Assembly (NCBI GenBank): GCA_934754975.1
Contig: CAKVKI010000140.1
Coordinates: forward strand, 1 to 7,051
Direction: 5' to 3'
From: an uncultured Alistipes sp.
Lineage (GTDB): Bacteria; Bacteroidota; Bacteroidia; Bacteroidales; Rikenellaceae
Length of the DNA: 7,051 nucleotides
Each line of letters opens with the position of its first letter. The first letter of the stretch is position 1. A program made the translations under genes and the position numbers. Positions 1 to 4,960 of this stretch are shown here, piece after piece. A model generated the notes under the pieces. The model had not been told where the DNA came from. It did no database searches and saw nothing but the letters and a program-made list of their open reading frames with translations.

Positions 1-543
1 GAGATCATCTACGACCGTAAACGCAGTATCGAAGAGTCGATCAAATGCCGCGTTTCGAAAGTACTCAAGCATATCGACATGCCGACGATTCTCTTCTTCC
101 TCGGTATCCTGATGTCGGTGGCCGCACTGCAGAGCGCGGGCGTGCTGACCGACGTGGCGAACTGGCTCGACAAACAGGTACACGAGGTCTTCACGATCGC
201 GGGCGTCATCGGCGTGCTTTCGTCGGTGATCGACAACGTGCCGCTGGTGGCCGCATGTATGGGCATGTACCCGGTCATGGACACAGCGGCGGTTGCGGCG
301 AGCGCCGATCCGGCCTACATGCAGTCGTTCGTACAGGACGGACTGTTCTGGCACCTGCTGACCTACTGCGCAGGCGTGGGCGGCAGCCTGCTGATTATCG
401 GTTCGGCAGCGGGCGTCGTGGCGATGGGGTTGGAAAAGATCAACTTCGCGTGGTATTTCAAGAAAATTACGCTGCTGGCGTTCGTCGGCTATCTGTCGGG
501 CATTCTGGTTATCCTGCTCGAACACCTGCTGATCGGGCTCTGA
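1..543 (+). CDS. nhaD: NhaD-type sodium/proton antiporter, C-terminal 180 residues (5' end outside the window)
   Basis: The reading frame is open from base 1 and ends at TGA 541-543, so only the last 180 residues are visible. NhaD belongs to the ion transporter (IT/ArsB) superfamily and exchanges Na+ for H+ across the inner membrane, aiding sodium and pH homeostasis. Seen here: hydrophobic segments at about residues 29-47, 66-86, 117-141 and 157-177 of the visible part; the motif SSVIDNVPLVAA at 74-85, typical of NhaD; and a glycine-rich stretch GVGGSLLIIGSAAG at 125-138, matching the second signature loop of the superfamily. A soluble, charged linker (residues 1-26) precedes the first visible membrane segment. 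An internal ATG at 79 is not the true start because the frame and homologous character continue upstream. The gene ends 24 bases before a hairpin terminator shared with the convergent VanW gene. Family assignment is firm; transport activity is inferred from the family. Confidence 0.9.
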   Translation, partial: EIIYDRKRSIEESIKCRVSKVLKHIDMPTILFFLGILMSVAALQSAGVLTDVANWLDKQVHEVFTIAGVIGVLSSVIDNVPLVAACMGMYPVMDTAAVAASADPAYMQSFVQDGLFWHLLTYCAGVGGSLLIIGSAAGVVAMGLEKINFAWYFKKITLLAFVGYLSGILVILLEHLLIGL

Positions 544-560
544 CCGGACTAGGGCATACG

Positions 561-597
561 AAAAAAAGCGCAGGGAATTTTCCCCTGCGCTCTTTTT
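561..597. terminator. Bidirectional intrinsic terminator between nhaD and the VanW gene
   Basis: A 9-bp stem pairs AGCGCAGGG (567-575) with CCCTGCGCT (583-591) around a 7-base loop. A run of seven A (561-567) lies on the left and a T-rich tail (591-597, TCTTTTT) on the right, so the same hairpin has a U-tract when read from either strand. It sits just after the nhaD stop on + and after the VanW stop on -, which are convergent. Confidence 0.85.
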
Positions 598-620
598 ATA
601 CAGCCCGTTTATACGGACCG

Positions 621-1466
621 CTAATTATCGGCCGGCCGTTTTCCGGGCTGAGCGTTCTCCGCAAGGAACGGCGAATACATCATCAGCGCGTCGTTGCGGG
701 TGACGTACTGCACATCGACGCAGCGGCCTTCGGCGTCGTACACCTCGCGGTAGAGTTTGTTGTGGCGGCTGTATCCGCCCCAGTATTCGCTCGTCATACA
801 GTGGTCCCGTTCGACCACGCGGTAGGAGTATTCCGGCCGCCGGTCGGCTCGCCATTCCCCCTCAAGAAACTCCTCGCCTACGGTGACATGCAGGCGGAAA
901 GTCGTCTGCGTGTCGTTGCGGATCATCAGGTCGCGGTAGGGATAAACACAGGTCGCGCCGCTCCCGAAAGGCTGGGTGCGGCCGCAGTCGGGAAATACGT
1001 CGTACGAATGGCGGTAACGCTCGGCAACGGTCAGCGGCGTATGGAGCGTCATCCAGAAAATCAGGTTGGACATCTGGCAGAGTCCGCCGCCGACCCCGGG
1101 GCGGAACGTGCCGCAGAAAAGGACGATGCCGTCGAGATAGCCCTTGCGGCGGGAGGGACGTCCGATCAGCCGCCAGTAACTGAATGTCTCGCCCGGACGC
1201 AGCACCACGCCGTCGAGACGCGCCGCGGCCAGTTTAAGGTTGGTAATCTTGTTGTATTGGTACTGCATATCGACGTCTTTCAGCTTACGCAGCAAAGGCG
1301 TTCGGTGCCGGAAGTGCGGATAAGCGCAATTCGGGGAGGAGGATTTACGGGCGAACCGCAGGCCGCCGAAGTACCACAGTCCGTAACGCAGGCAGGTATA
1401 CCAAATACGTCCGCACCAAAGACGGAAGCGGGTTCGCGGAAGCGGTTTAGCTACTCCTTCGTCCAT
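621..1466 (-). CDS. VanW family protein
   Basis: A 281-residue protein carrying the VanW domain, named after an accessory gene of vanB-type glycopeptide resistance clusters. The biochemical role of VanW is unknown, and most chromosomal copies are not linked to resistance. Seen here: the family core PGETFSYWRLIGRP at 91-104, RRKGYLDGIVL at 106-116, GVGGGLCQMSNLIFW at 124-138, and YRHSYDVFPDCGRTQPFGSGA at 151-171. The stretch RLWCGRIWYTCLRYGLWYFG (about 15-34) is aromatic and basic, and is not a classical signal peptide. Length agrees with the short, single-domain VanW proteins. The ATG at 1466 lies two bases after the stop of the upstream thioesterase gene, so the two are almost certainly co-transcribed and perhaps translationally coupled. 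There are no vanR/S/H/A/X-like genes in the window, so no claim of vancomycin resistance is warranted. Confidence 0.88.
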   Translation of the reverse strand: MDEGVAKPLPRTRFRLWCGRIWYTCLRYGLWYFGGLRFARKSSSPNCAYPHFRHRTPLLRKLKDVDMQYQYNKITNLKLAAARLDGVVLRPGETFSYWRLIGRPSRRKGYLDGIVLFCGTFRPGVGGGLCQMSNLIFWMTLHTPLTVAERYRHSYDVFPDCGRTQPFGSGATCVYPYRDLMIRNDTQTTFRLHVTVGEEFLEGEWRADRRPEYSYRVVERDHCMTSEYWGGYSRHNKLYREVYDAEGRCVDVQYVTRNDALMMYSPFLAENAQPGKRPADN

Positions 1467-1468
1467 GG

Positions 1469-1861
1469 TCAGCGCAGTTTGGCCATGAACTTCTCGCGGT
1501 CCACGACATAACGGATATGCACGCCCTCGCCGATCATCCCTTCGGCATCGCGCGCGCCGACGTTGAAAGTCAGCTTGCGTCCCTCGACTTCAGTCAGCAC
1601 GGCCGTCGCGGTGATTCCGGCGCCCAATCCCGAAGGCTTGATATGGGTGACGTTCATTTCCGCCCCTACGGTCGTCGAGCCGTCGGGCAATGCGGCCGCC
1701 ACGGCTTTCATGGCGGCGTTTTCCAGCAGCGCCACCATCGAGGGCGTGGCGAATACGGACAGGTCGCCCGATCCCATCGCGGCGGCCGTATTTTCGTTCG
1801 TTACCGTAGTGCGGCTCTGGGCCGACAATCCTTTTTCGAGCATAATATCGTTGTTGTTCAT
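1469..1861 (-). CDS. Hot-dog fold acyl-CoA thioesterase, FlK (fluoroacetyl-CoA thioesterase)-like
   Basis: A 130-residue single-domain protein with the FlK-like hot-dog pattern. Thr39 (in FATPSMVALLENAA), Glu47 in the same helix and His73 (in NVTHIKPSG) have the same spacing as the catalytic Thr42/Glu50/His76 of Streptomyces FlK. This predicts a cytosolic, probably dimeric thioesterase that hydrolyses a small acyl-CoA. The substrate cannot be read from sequence, and fluoroacetyl-CoA is not implied in a gut-type bacterium. The segment VGAEMNVTHIKPSGLG (65-80) and the strand GVHIRYVVDREKF (113-125) complete the fold. The start used is ATG 1861, 30 bases downstream of a TAnnTTTG -7 element. A second ATG at 1843 (Met7, MLEKGLSAQS) matches where many relatives begin, so the first six residues (MNNNDI) may not be translated. 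It is the first gene of an operon with the VanW gene. Confidence 0.85.
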   Translation of the reverse strand: MNNNDIMLEKGLSAQSRTTVTNENTAAAMGSGDLSVFATPSMVALLENAAMKAVAAALPDGSTTVGAEMNVTHIKPSGLGAGITATAVLTEVEGRKLTFNVGARDAEGMIGEGVHIRYVVDREKFMAKLR

Positions 1862-1882
1862 TCCGTTTAACCGATAAATAAT

Positions 1883-1890
1883 TACCTTCG
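1883..1890 (+). promoter_or_regulatory. Probable -7 element for the DUF4294 gene, abutting the divergent one
   Basis: TACCTTCG differs from TAnnTTTG at one position and lies 24 bases upstream of ATG 1915. I see no good TTTG box at the expected distance upstream. It is immediately adjacent to the opposite-strand -7 element, and together they form the inverted repeat TTACCTT-CGCA-AAGGTAA at 1882-1899. The two promoters can hardly be occupied at once. Confidence 0.5.
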
Positions 1891-1898
1891 CAAAGGTA
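1891..1898 (-). promoter_or_regulatory. Bacteroidota-type -7 element for the thioesterase-VanW operon
   Basis: Read on the minus strand, 1898 to 1891 is TACCTTTG, a perfect match to the Bacteroidota -7 consensus TAnnTTTG. About 19-22 bases upstream there is only a T-rich stretch (TTTTTC, inside the first codons of the DUF4294 gene) in place of the TTTG -33 box. The element lies 30 bases before ATG 1861, consistent with a short leader. Confidence 0.7.
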
Positions 1899-1914
1899 AC
1901 AATTTTTTACGGAC

Positions 1915-2469
1915 ATGAAAAAGTGGTTTCTGCTTCTGATAACGCTGGCTGCCGCACTCGCCGAAACGCGGGCGCAGGGAGGCCGCGGCTTCTGGCATCA
2001 GGAGTGGACCGTGGAAAAGGGCGACTCGGTGCCGCTGGTGCATATCCTCCCGGTTTACGTATTCAGCCGCCCGGTGGACCTGCGCCGCTACCGCAAACTG
2101 GTAGATGCCGTGAAGAAGGTCTACCCCATCGCCCGGATCGCCAAAGCCAAGATGGCGGCAATGGAAGAGGAGTTGTGCCGCCTGCCGACGAAGAAGGCGC
2201 AGAAAGCCTATATCAAGCAGGTTTACAACGAAATCAAGGAGGAGTATACGCCGGTGCTGAAACACATGACCCGCACACAGGGCAAAGTGTTGCTGAAGCT
2301 GATCGACCGTGAAACGGAATACACGGCGTACGAGGTGCTGAAGGAGTTCCGGCGGCTTCGTGGCGGGATTCTGGCAGGGCGTGTCGCGTATCTTCGGGCA
2401 AAACCTCAAGTCGGAATACGACAAGCAGAACGAAGACAGGATGATCGAACAGATCGTAATTTATTATGA
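1915..2469 (+). CDS. DUF4294 domain-containing secreted protein, C terminus altered by a frameshift
   Basis: As read, this gives 184 residues. Residues 1-20 form a signal peptide (MKKW, hydrophobic core, then ETRAQ), so the product is exported. The body matches what I recall of DUF4294, a Bacteroidota family of unknown function: VYVFSRPVDLRRYRKLVDAV at 43-62, VYPIARIAKAKM at 65-76, a helical, charged middle region, then KLIDRETEYTAYEVLKEFR at 128-146. After Phe145 the frame gives an unrelated arginine-rich tail (RRLRGGILAG onwards, 39 residues). The expected family ending, including FWQGVSRIFGQNLKSEYD and ending YYEAGLLR, is present in the +1 frame and stops at TAA 2486-2488. Removing one base near 2350-2358 restores a 190-residue protein. 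The gene is therefore either truncated in its conserved end or affected by a base-call or assembly error. No strong ribosome-binding site is seen before ATG 1915, and a candidate -7 element is at 1883-1890. Confidence 0.82.
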   Translation: MKKWFLLLITLAAALAETRAQGGRGFWHQEWTVEKGDSVPLVHILPVYVFSRPVDLRRYRKLVDAVKKVYPIARIAKAKMAAMEEELCRLPTKKAQKAYIKQVYNEIKEEYTPVLKHMTRTQGKVLLKLIDRETEYTAYEVLKEFRRLRGGILAGRVAYLRAKPQVGIRQAERRQDDRTDRNLL

Positions 2470-2488
2470 GGCCGGACTGCTACGATAA
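2350..2488 (+). pseudogene. Out-of-frame C-terminal end of the DUF4294 gene
   Basis: From about 2360 the +1 frame relative to ATG 1915 encodes VAGFWQGVSRIFGQNLK, then SEYDKQNEDRMIEQIVIYY and EAGLLR, with stop TAA at 2486-2488. This is the conserved family end. The break maps to CGGCGGCTT (2350-2358). Deleting one base there yields Phe-Arg-Gly-Phe-Val-Ala-Gly, a smooth join. The exact base cannot be fixed because several single deletions give equally acceptable proteins. No stop codon or obvious slippery run at the junction suggests programmed frameshifting. Confidence 0.85.
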
Positions 2489-2489
2489 C
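2464..2489 (+). repeat. 26-bp imperfect direct repeat, copy A (3' end of the DUF4294 gene)
   Basis: TATGAGGCCGGACTGCTACG followed by ATAACC. It matches bases 2590-2615 at 22 of 26 positions. Copy A encodes Tyr-Glu-Ala-Gly-Leu-Leu-Arg-stop of the unshifted DUF4294 frame. Confidence 0.7.
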
Positions 2490-2510
2490 CCTTTCGAATA
2501 AATTACGACC

Positions 2511-2542
2511 TGTCCGGCCGCAAAGCGGCCTTCATACGGACA
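2511..2542. repeat. Intergenic GC-rich hairpin with nested outer arms
   Basis: GGCCGC (2516-2521) and GCGGCC (2525-2530) are perfectly complementary around an AAA loop. Outside them TGTCCG (2511-2516) and CGGACA (2537-2542) are also complementary, with a 6-base bulge on one side. There is no T-tract immediately after it, so it is not a canonical intrinsic terminator. It may still shape the 3' end of the DUF4294 transcript. Confidence 0.55.
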
Positions 2543-2555
2543 ATCCCCCGAAATC

Positions 2556-2585
2556 CCCCTTTGAAAAGGGGAACTCGTATTTTTT
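2556..2585 (+). terminator. Possible terminator or dispersed-repeat hairpin after the DUF4294 gene
   Basis: CCCCTTT (2556-2562) pairs with AAAGGGG (2565-2571) with a 2-base gap, too tight a loop to form fully, so the real stem is probably 5-6 bp. A T6 run follows at 2580-2585, eight bases downstream, which is farther than in a good intrinsic terminator. The CCCCCTTTGAAAAGGGG style resembles intergenic repeats I associate with Bacteroidota genomes, but I cannot verify copy number from here. Confidence 0.35.
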
Positions 2586-2589
2586 GAGG

Positions 2590-2615
2590 TATGAGGCCGG
2601 GCTGCTCAGATAGCC
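2590..2615 (+). repeat. 26-bp imperfect direct repeat, copy B (intergenic)
   Basis: TATGAGGCCGGGCTGCTCAG followed by ATAGCC, lying 126 bases after copy A and just beyond the end of the convergent outer-membrane gene. Read in the same phase it again spells Tyr-Glu-Ala-Gly-Leu-Leu-Arg-stop. Three of the four differences from copy A lie in, or next to, synonymous codon changes and the fourth swaps one stop codon for another. No further homology is seen upstream of it. Confidence 0.7.
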
Positions 2616-2625
2616 GCCGCTTTTG

Positions 2626-3342
2626 CTAGAAGTTGAACGACAGGCCCACGCCTATGCCCATATAGGAGCGGGTCGGGCGGAAGGCTCCGTATCTGAATCC
2701 GAAATTATCGGTAATATAACAATGGTAGGTGAAATCTCCGTAGAGGTTGAACCGCCAGATGGGGATGATAAGCCGCGCACCGACATCGAAAGTACAGCTG
2801 AAGCGGTGTTTGACGAGAAATCCCCCGTCATAGGGCGGAAGGCTCAGCGGCCCGAACATCATGCCCGGCGTGAAACCCGTATGCACTTCGAACGCCGAAG
2901 GGAGAATCGCGAACAGCGTGGTGAGGAACGCACTGCCCCAGTCGGGTTTACTGTCCCCGTAATAATCGTTGTAATAGTAATCATTATTGTTCGGATAACC
3001 TTCGTCCCTGTTCCTGCGCCATGCCGACACCATACGTCCCGTCCGCCATGTAAACTGCATCGGGACCGAGTAGTAATCGACGACGTCGGAGTCCAGAAAG
3101 ACATTCAGTCCCGTGCGGAAACCGATGTTGTAGTAATTGTAGCGGGCATAGTCGATGCTGAACGCCTGCAGGTCGGGAGAGGGATGGTTATTGCTGCCGA
3201 GATTGATCTGGGCGCCGTAACGGATGCCGATTTCGTTGCCGTAGGGCAGGCCCTTCGGCGGCTGCCATTCGTTGGTGTTCTGGGCCGCCCCGCTGACGCA
3301 ATACAGAAGCGCGAGGAGTACCGCAAAAGCTGTTTTTTTCAT
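2626..3342 (-). CDS. Small outer-membrane beta-barrel-like protein, function unknown
   Basis: A 238-residue protein with a signal peptide (MKKTAFAVLLALLYCVSGAAQ, cleavage around residue 20/21). The mature part has alternating hydrophobic/polar strands rich in Tyr, Phe and Gly (for example EIGIRYGAQINLG at 37-49, YYNIGFRTGLNVFL at 70-83, LIIPIWRFNLYGDFTYHCYI at 191-210, SYMGIGVGLSFNF at 226-238). It ends in Phe, the usual C-terminal residue of outer-membrane barrels. A low-complexity Asn/Asp/Tyr segment (NNNDYYYNDYYGD, 118-130) looks like an exposed loop. I do not recognise a named family. The frame is open further upstream to an ATG at 3378, but that ATG lies upstream of a very good promoter (-7 at 3365-3372), so its 12 extra residues would be translated promoter DNA; Met at 3342 directly begins a normal signal peptide and is chosen. 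The gene diverges from ffh. Confidence 0.75.
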   Translation of the reverse strand: MKKTAFAVLLALLYCVSGAAQNTNEWQPPKGLPYGNEIGIRYGAQINLGSNNHPSPDLQAFSIDYARYNYYNIGFRTGLNVFLDSDVVDYYSVPMQFTWRTGRMVSAWRRNRDEGYPNNNDYYYNDYYGDSKPDWGSAFLTTLFAILPSAFEVHTGFTPGMMFGPLSLPPYDGGFLVKHRFSCTFDVGARLIIPIWRFNLYGDFTYHCYITDNFGFRYGAFRPTRSYMGIGVGLSFNF

Positions 3343-3364
3343 AATGCACTGTTTGCTTCGGACA

Positions 3365-3395
3365 CAAAGGTAGCACAATAGGCCGAACCTCCAAA
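3365..3395 (-). promoter_or_regulatory. Promoter of the outer-membrane protein gene
   Basis: On the minus strand, TTTG (3395 to 3392) is followed by a 19-base spacer and TACCTTTG (3372 to 3365). Both boxes match the Bacteroidota sigma-ABfr consensus (TTTG, about 19 bases, TAnnTTTG) exactly. The start codon at 3342 follows 22 bases later. This decides the start choice for the gene. Confidence 0.85.
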
Positions 3396-3452
3396 CATTT
3401 ACGCCGGAAAGTACGGACAGCGGCGGCCGCGGCGCCGAAAATCGCCGCGCCC

Positions 3453-3483
3453 CTTGCTCTTTGTGAATTATTCGTTATCTTTG
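3453..3483 (+). promoter_or_regulatory. Promoter of ffh
   Basis: TATCTTTG (3476-3483) is a perfect -7 element. CTTG (3453-3456), 19 bases upstream, is a near match to the TTTG -33 box. ATG 3505 follows 21 bases after the -7 element. The frame open upstream from 3454 runs through this promoter and is not part of the protein. Confidence 0.8.
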
Positions 3484-3504
3484 TGGGCAAAATTTCGCAG
3501 ACCT

Positions 3505-4830
3505 ATGTTTGAAAATTTAACAGATAAGCTCGAACGGTCGTTCAAGATCCTCAAAGGCGAAGGCCGCATCACAGAGATCAACATTGCCGAAACCCTCAAG
3601 GAGATCCGCCGTGCGCTGATCGACGCCGACGTCAACTACAAGGTAGCCAAGTCGTTCACCGACGAGGTGAAGCAGAAGGCGCTGGGACAGGACGTATTGA
3701 AGGCGGTGAAGCCCGGACAGATGATGACCAAGATCGTCCGCGACGCACTGGCCGAACTGATGGGCGGCACCGCGGAGGAGGTCCGGCTGGAAGGCACTCC
3801 GGCGGTGATTCTTATCGCCGGTCTCCAGGGTTCGGGTAAAACTACTTTTTCGGGCAAGCTGGCTTCGTTCATCAAGAGCAAAAAGGGCCGTCAGGTGCTG
3901 TTGGTCGCCGGCGACGTTTACCGCCCGGCCGCCATCGACCAGCTGAAAGTACTCGGCGGACAGATCGGCGTCGAGATATATACGGAAGAAGGCAACAGGA
4001 ACCCGGTGCAGATCGCCGAGAACGCCATCAAATACGCACGCCAGCACTCGTTCAACGTCGTGATCGTCGATACGGCCGGACGCCTGGCCGTCGATGAGGC
4101 GATGATGCAGGAGATCACGGCCATCAAAGCCGCCGTGAAACCGTCGGAAACGCTCTTCGTCGTGGACGCCATGACGGGTCAGGACGCCGTGAACACCGCC
4201 AGGGAGTTCAACGACCGGCTCGACTTCGACGGCGTGGTACTCACCAAGCTCGACGGCGACACCCGCGGCGGCGCGGCGATTTCGATCCGTTCGGTCGTCA
4301 ACAAACCGCTGAAATTCATTTCGAGCGGCGAGAAGATGGACGCCCTGCAGGTCTTCCATCCCGAACGTATGGCCGACCGTATCCTGGGCATGGGCGACGT
4401 GGTGTCGCTCGTGGAACGCGCGCAGGAGCAGTTCGACGAAGAGGAAGCCCGCAAGCTGAAAAAGAAACTCGTCAAGAACCAGTTCAATTTCAACGACTTC
4501 ATCGGCCAGATTCAGCAGATCAAGAAGATGGGCAACCTGAAAGATCTCGCATCGATGCTTCCCGGCATGGGCAAGATGCTCAAGAACGTGGACATTCCGG
4601 ACGACGTCTTCAAGCAGACCGAGGCGATTATCTCGTCGATGACTCCCGCCGAACGCGAGCATCCCGAGCTTATCAATGCCCGCCGCCGCGAACGCATCGC
4701 CAAAGGCAGCGGCACGACGATGGCCGACGTGAACCGCCTGATGAAGCAGTTCGAGGACACCCGCAAGATGATGAAGGCTGTGGCCGGAGACGGCATGAAG
4801 ATGCCGAAAATGCCCGGTATGCGGCGGTAA
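3505..4830 (+). CDS. ffh: Signal recognition particle protein Ffh (SRP54 GTPase)
   Basis: Ffh binds signal sequences as they leave the ribosome and, with the SRP RNA and the receptor FtsY, delivers nascent membrane and secreted proteins to the SecYEG translocon in a GTP-dependent cycle. The 441-residue product has the usual NGM layout. The N domain (about 1-90) contains ALIDADVNYKVAK (37-49). The G domain shows the P-loop GLQGSGKTT (106-114), the insertion-box motif DVYRPAAIDQL (137-147), DTAGR (189-193) and TKLDGD (247-252). The M domain (about 300-441) has a methionine-rich signal-binding groove (MLPGMGKMLKN, 351-361) and the RNA-binding helix-turn-helix INARRRERIAKGSG (390-403). The C terminus MKMPKMPGMRR is typical. 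ATG 3505 gives the family-standard beginning MFENLTDKLERSF; an upstream ATG at 3454 lies inside the promoter. The gene is monocistronic, ending in a terminator. All key residues are intact. Confidence 0.98.
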   Translation: MFENLTDKLERSFKILKGEGRITEINIAETLKEIRRALIDADVNYKVAKSFTDEVKQKALGQDVLKAVKPGQMMTKIVRDALAELMGGTAEEVRLEGTPAVILIAGLQGSGKTTFSGKLASFIKSKKGRQVLLVAGDVYRPAAIDQLKVLGGQIGVEIYTEEGNRNPVQIAENAIKYARQHSFNVVIVDTAGRLAVDEAMMQEITAIKAAVKPSETLFVVDAMTGQDAVNTAREFNDRLDFDGVVLTKLDGDTRGGAAISIRSVVNKPLKFISSGEKMDALQVFHPERMADRILGMGDVVSLVERAQEQFDEEEARKLKKKLVKNQFNFNDFIGQIQQIKKMGNLKDLASMLPGMGKMLKNVDIPDDVFKQTEAIISSMTPAEREHPELINARRRERIAKGSGTTMADVNRLMKQFEDTRKMMKAVAGDGMKMPKMPGMRR

Positions 4831-4858
4831 TTCGTCCTGCGTGTCACAACTATAAACT

Positions 4859-4894
4859 AACCGGAGCGGGTGCATACCACTCCGGTTTGTTTTT
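4859..4894 (+). terminator. Intrinsic terminator of ffh
   Basis: AACCGGAG (4859-4866) pairs with CTCCGGTT (4880-4887), and GGT/ACC inside (4869-4871 with 4876-4878) extends the stem around a GCAT loop. A T-rich tail (TTTGTTTTT) reaches 4894. It starts 28 bases after the ffh stop. Confidence 0.85.
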
Positions 4895-4926
4895 CTTCCC
4901 GCGGCAGGCCGAAGGAAAAAATTCAC

Positions 4927-4934
4927 TATATTCG
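4927..4934 (+). promoter_or_regulatory. Candidate -7 element for the S41 protease gene
   Basis: TATATTCG matches TAnnTTTG at all but one fixed position and ends 26 bases before ATG 4961. No TTTG box is evident at the expected distance upstream. Because an intrinsic terminator of ffh ends at about 4894, the protease gene needs its own promoter, and this is the best candidate. Confidence 0.45.
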
Positions 4935-4960
4935 GGCAATCGAAAAACAGGGATTTCAAA

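Noticed and set aside
621..1466. Vancomycin resistance locus
   Set aside because: Only a VanW-domain protein is present. No VanA/B ligase, VanH, VanX, VanY or VanRS-like genes are visible, and VanW proteins are common outside resistance clusters.
45..1511. Very long open frame on the plus strand (488 residues)
   Set aside because: It runs through the nhaD end, the terminator and antisense to the VanW gene, and its translation is Arg/Gly/His-rich with no recognisable domain. It is a shadow of real genes in GC-rich DNA.
2350..2362. Programmed ribosomal frameshift in the DUF4294 gene
   Set aside because: There is no stop codon in the zero frame at the junction, no slippery heptamer and no obvious stimulatory hairpin directly after it. 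A mutation or sequence error is simpler.
3454..3504. Upstream ATG extending Ffh by 17 residues
   Set aside because: This stretch contains the -33 and -7 promoter boxes, and the family-standard N terminus begins at the ATG at 3505.
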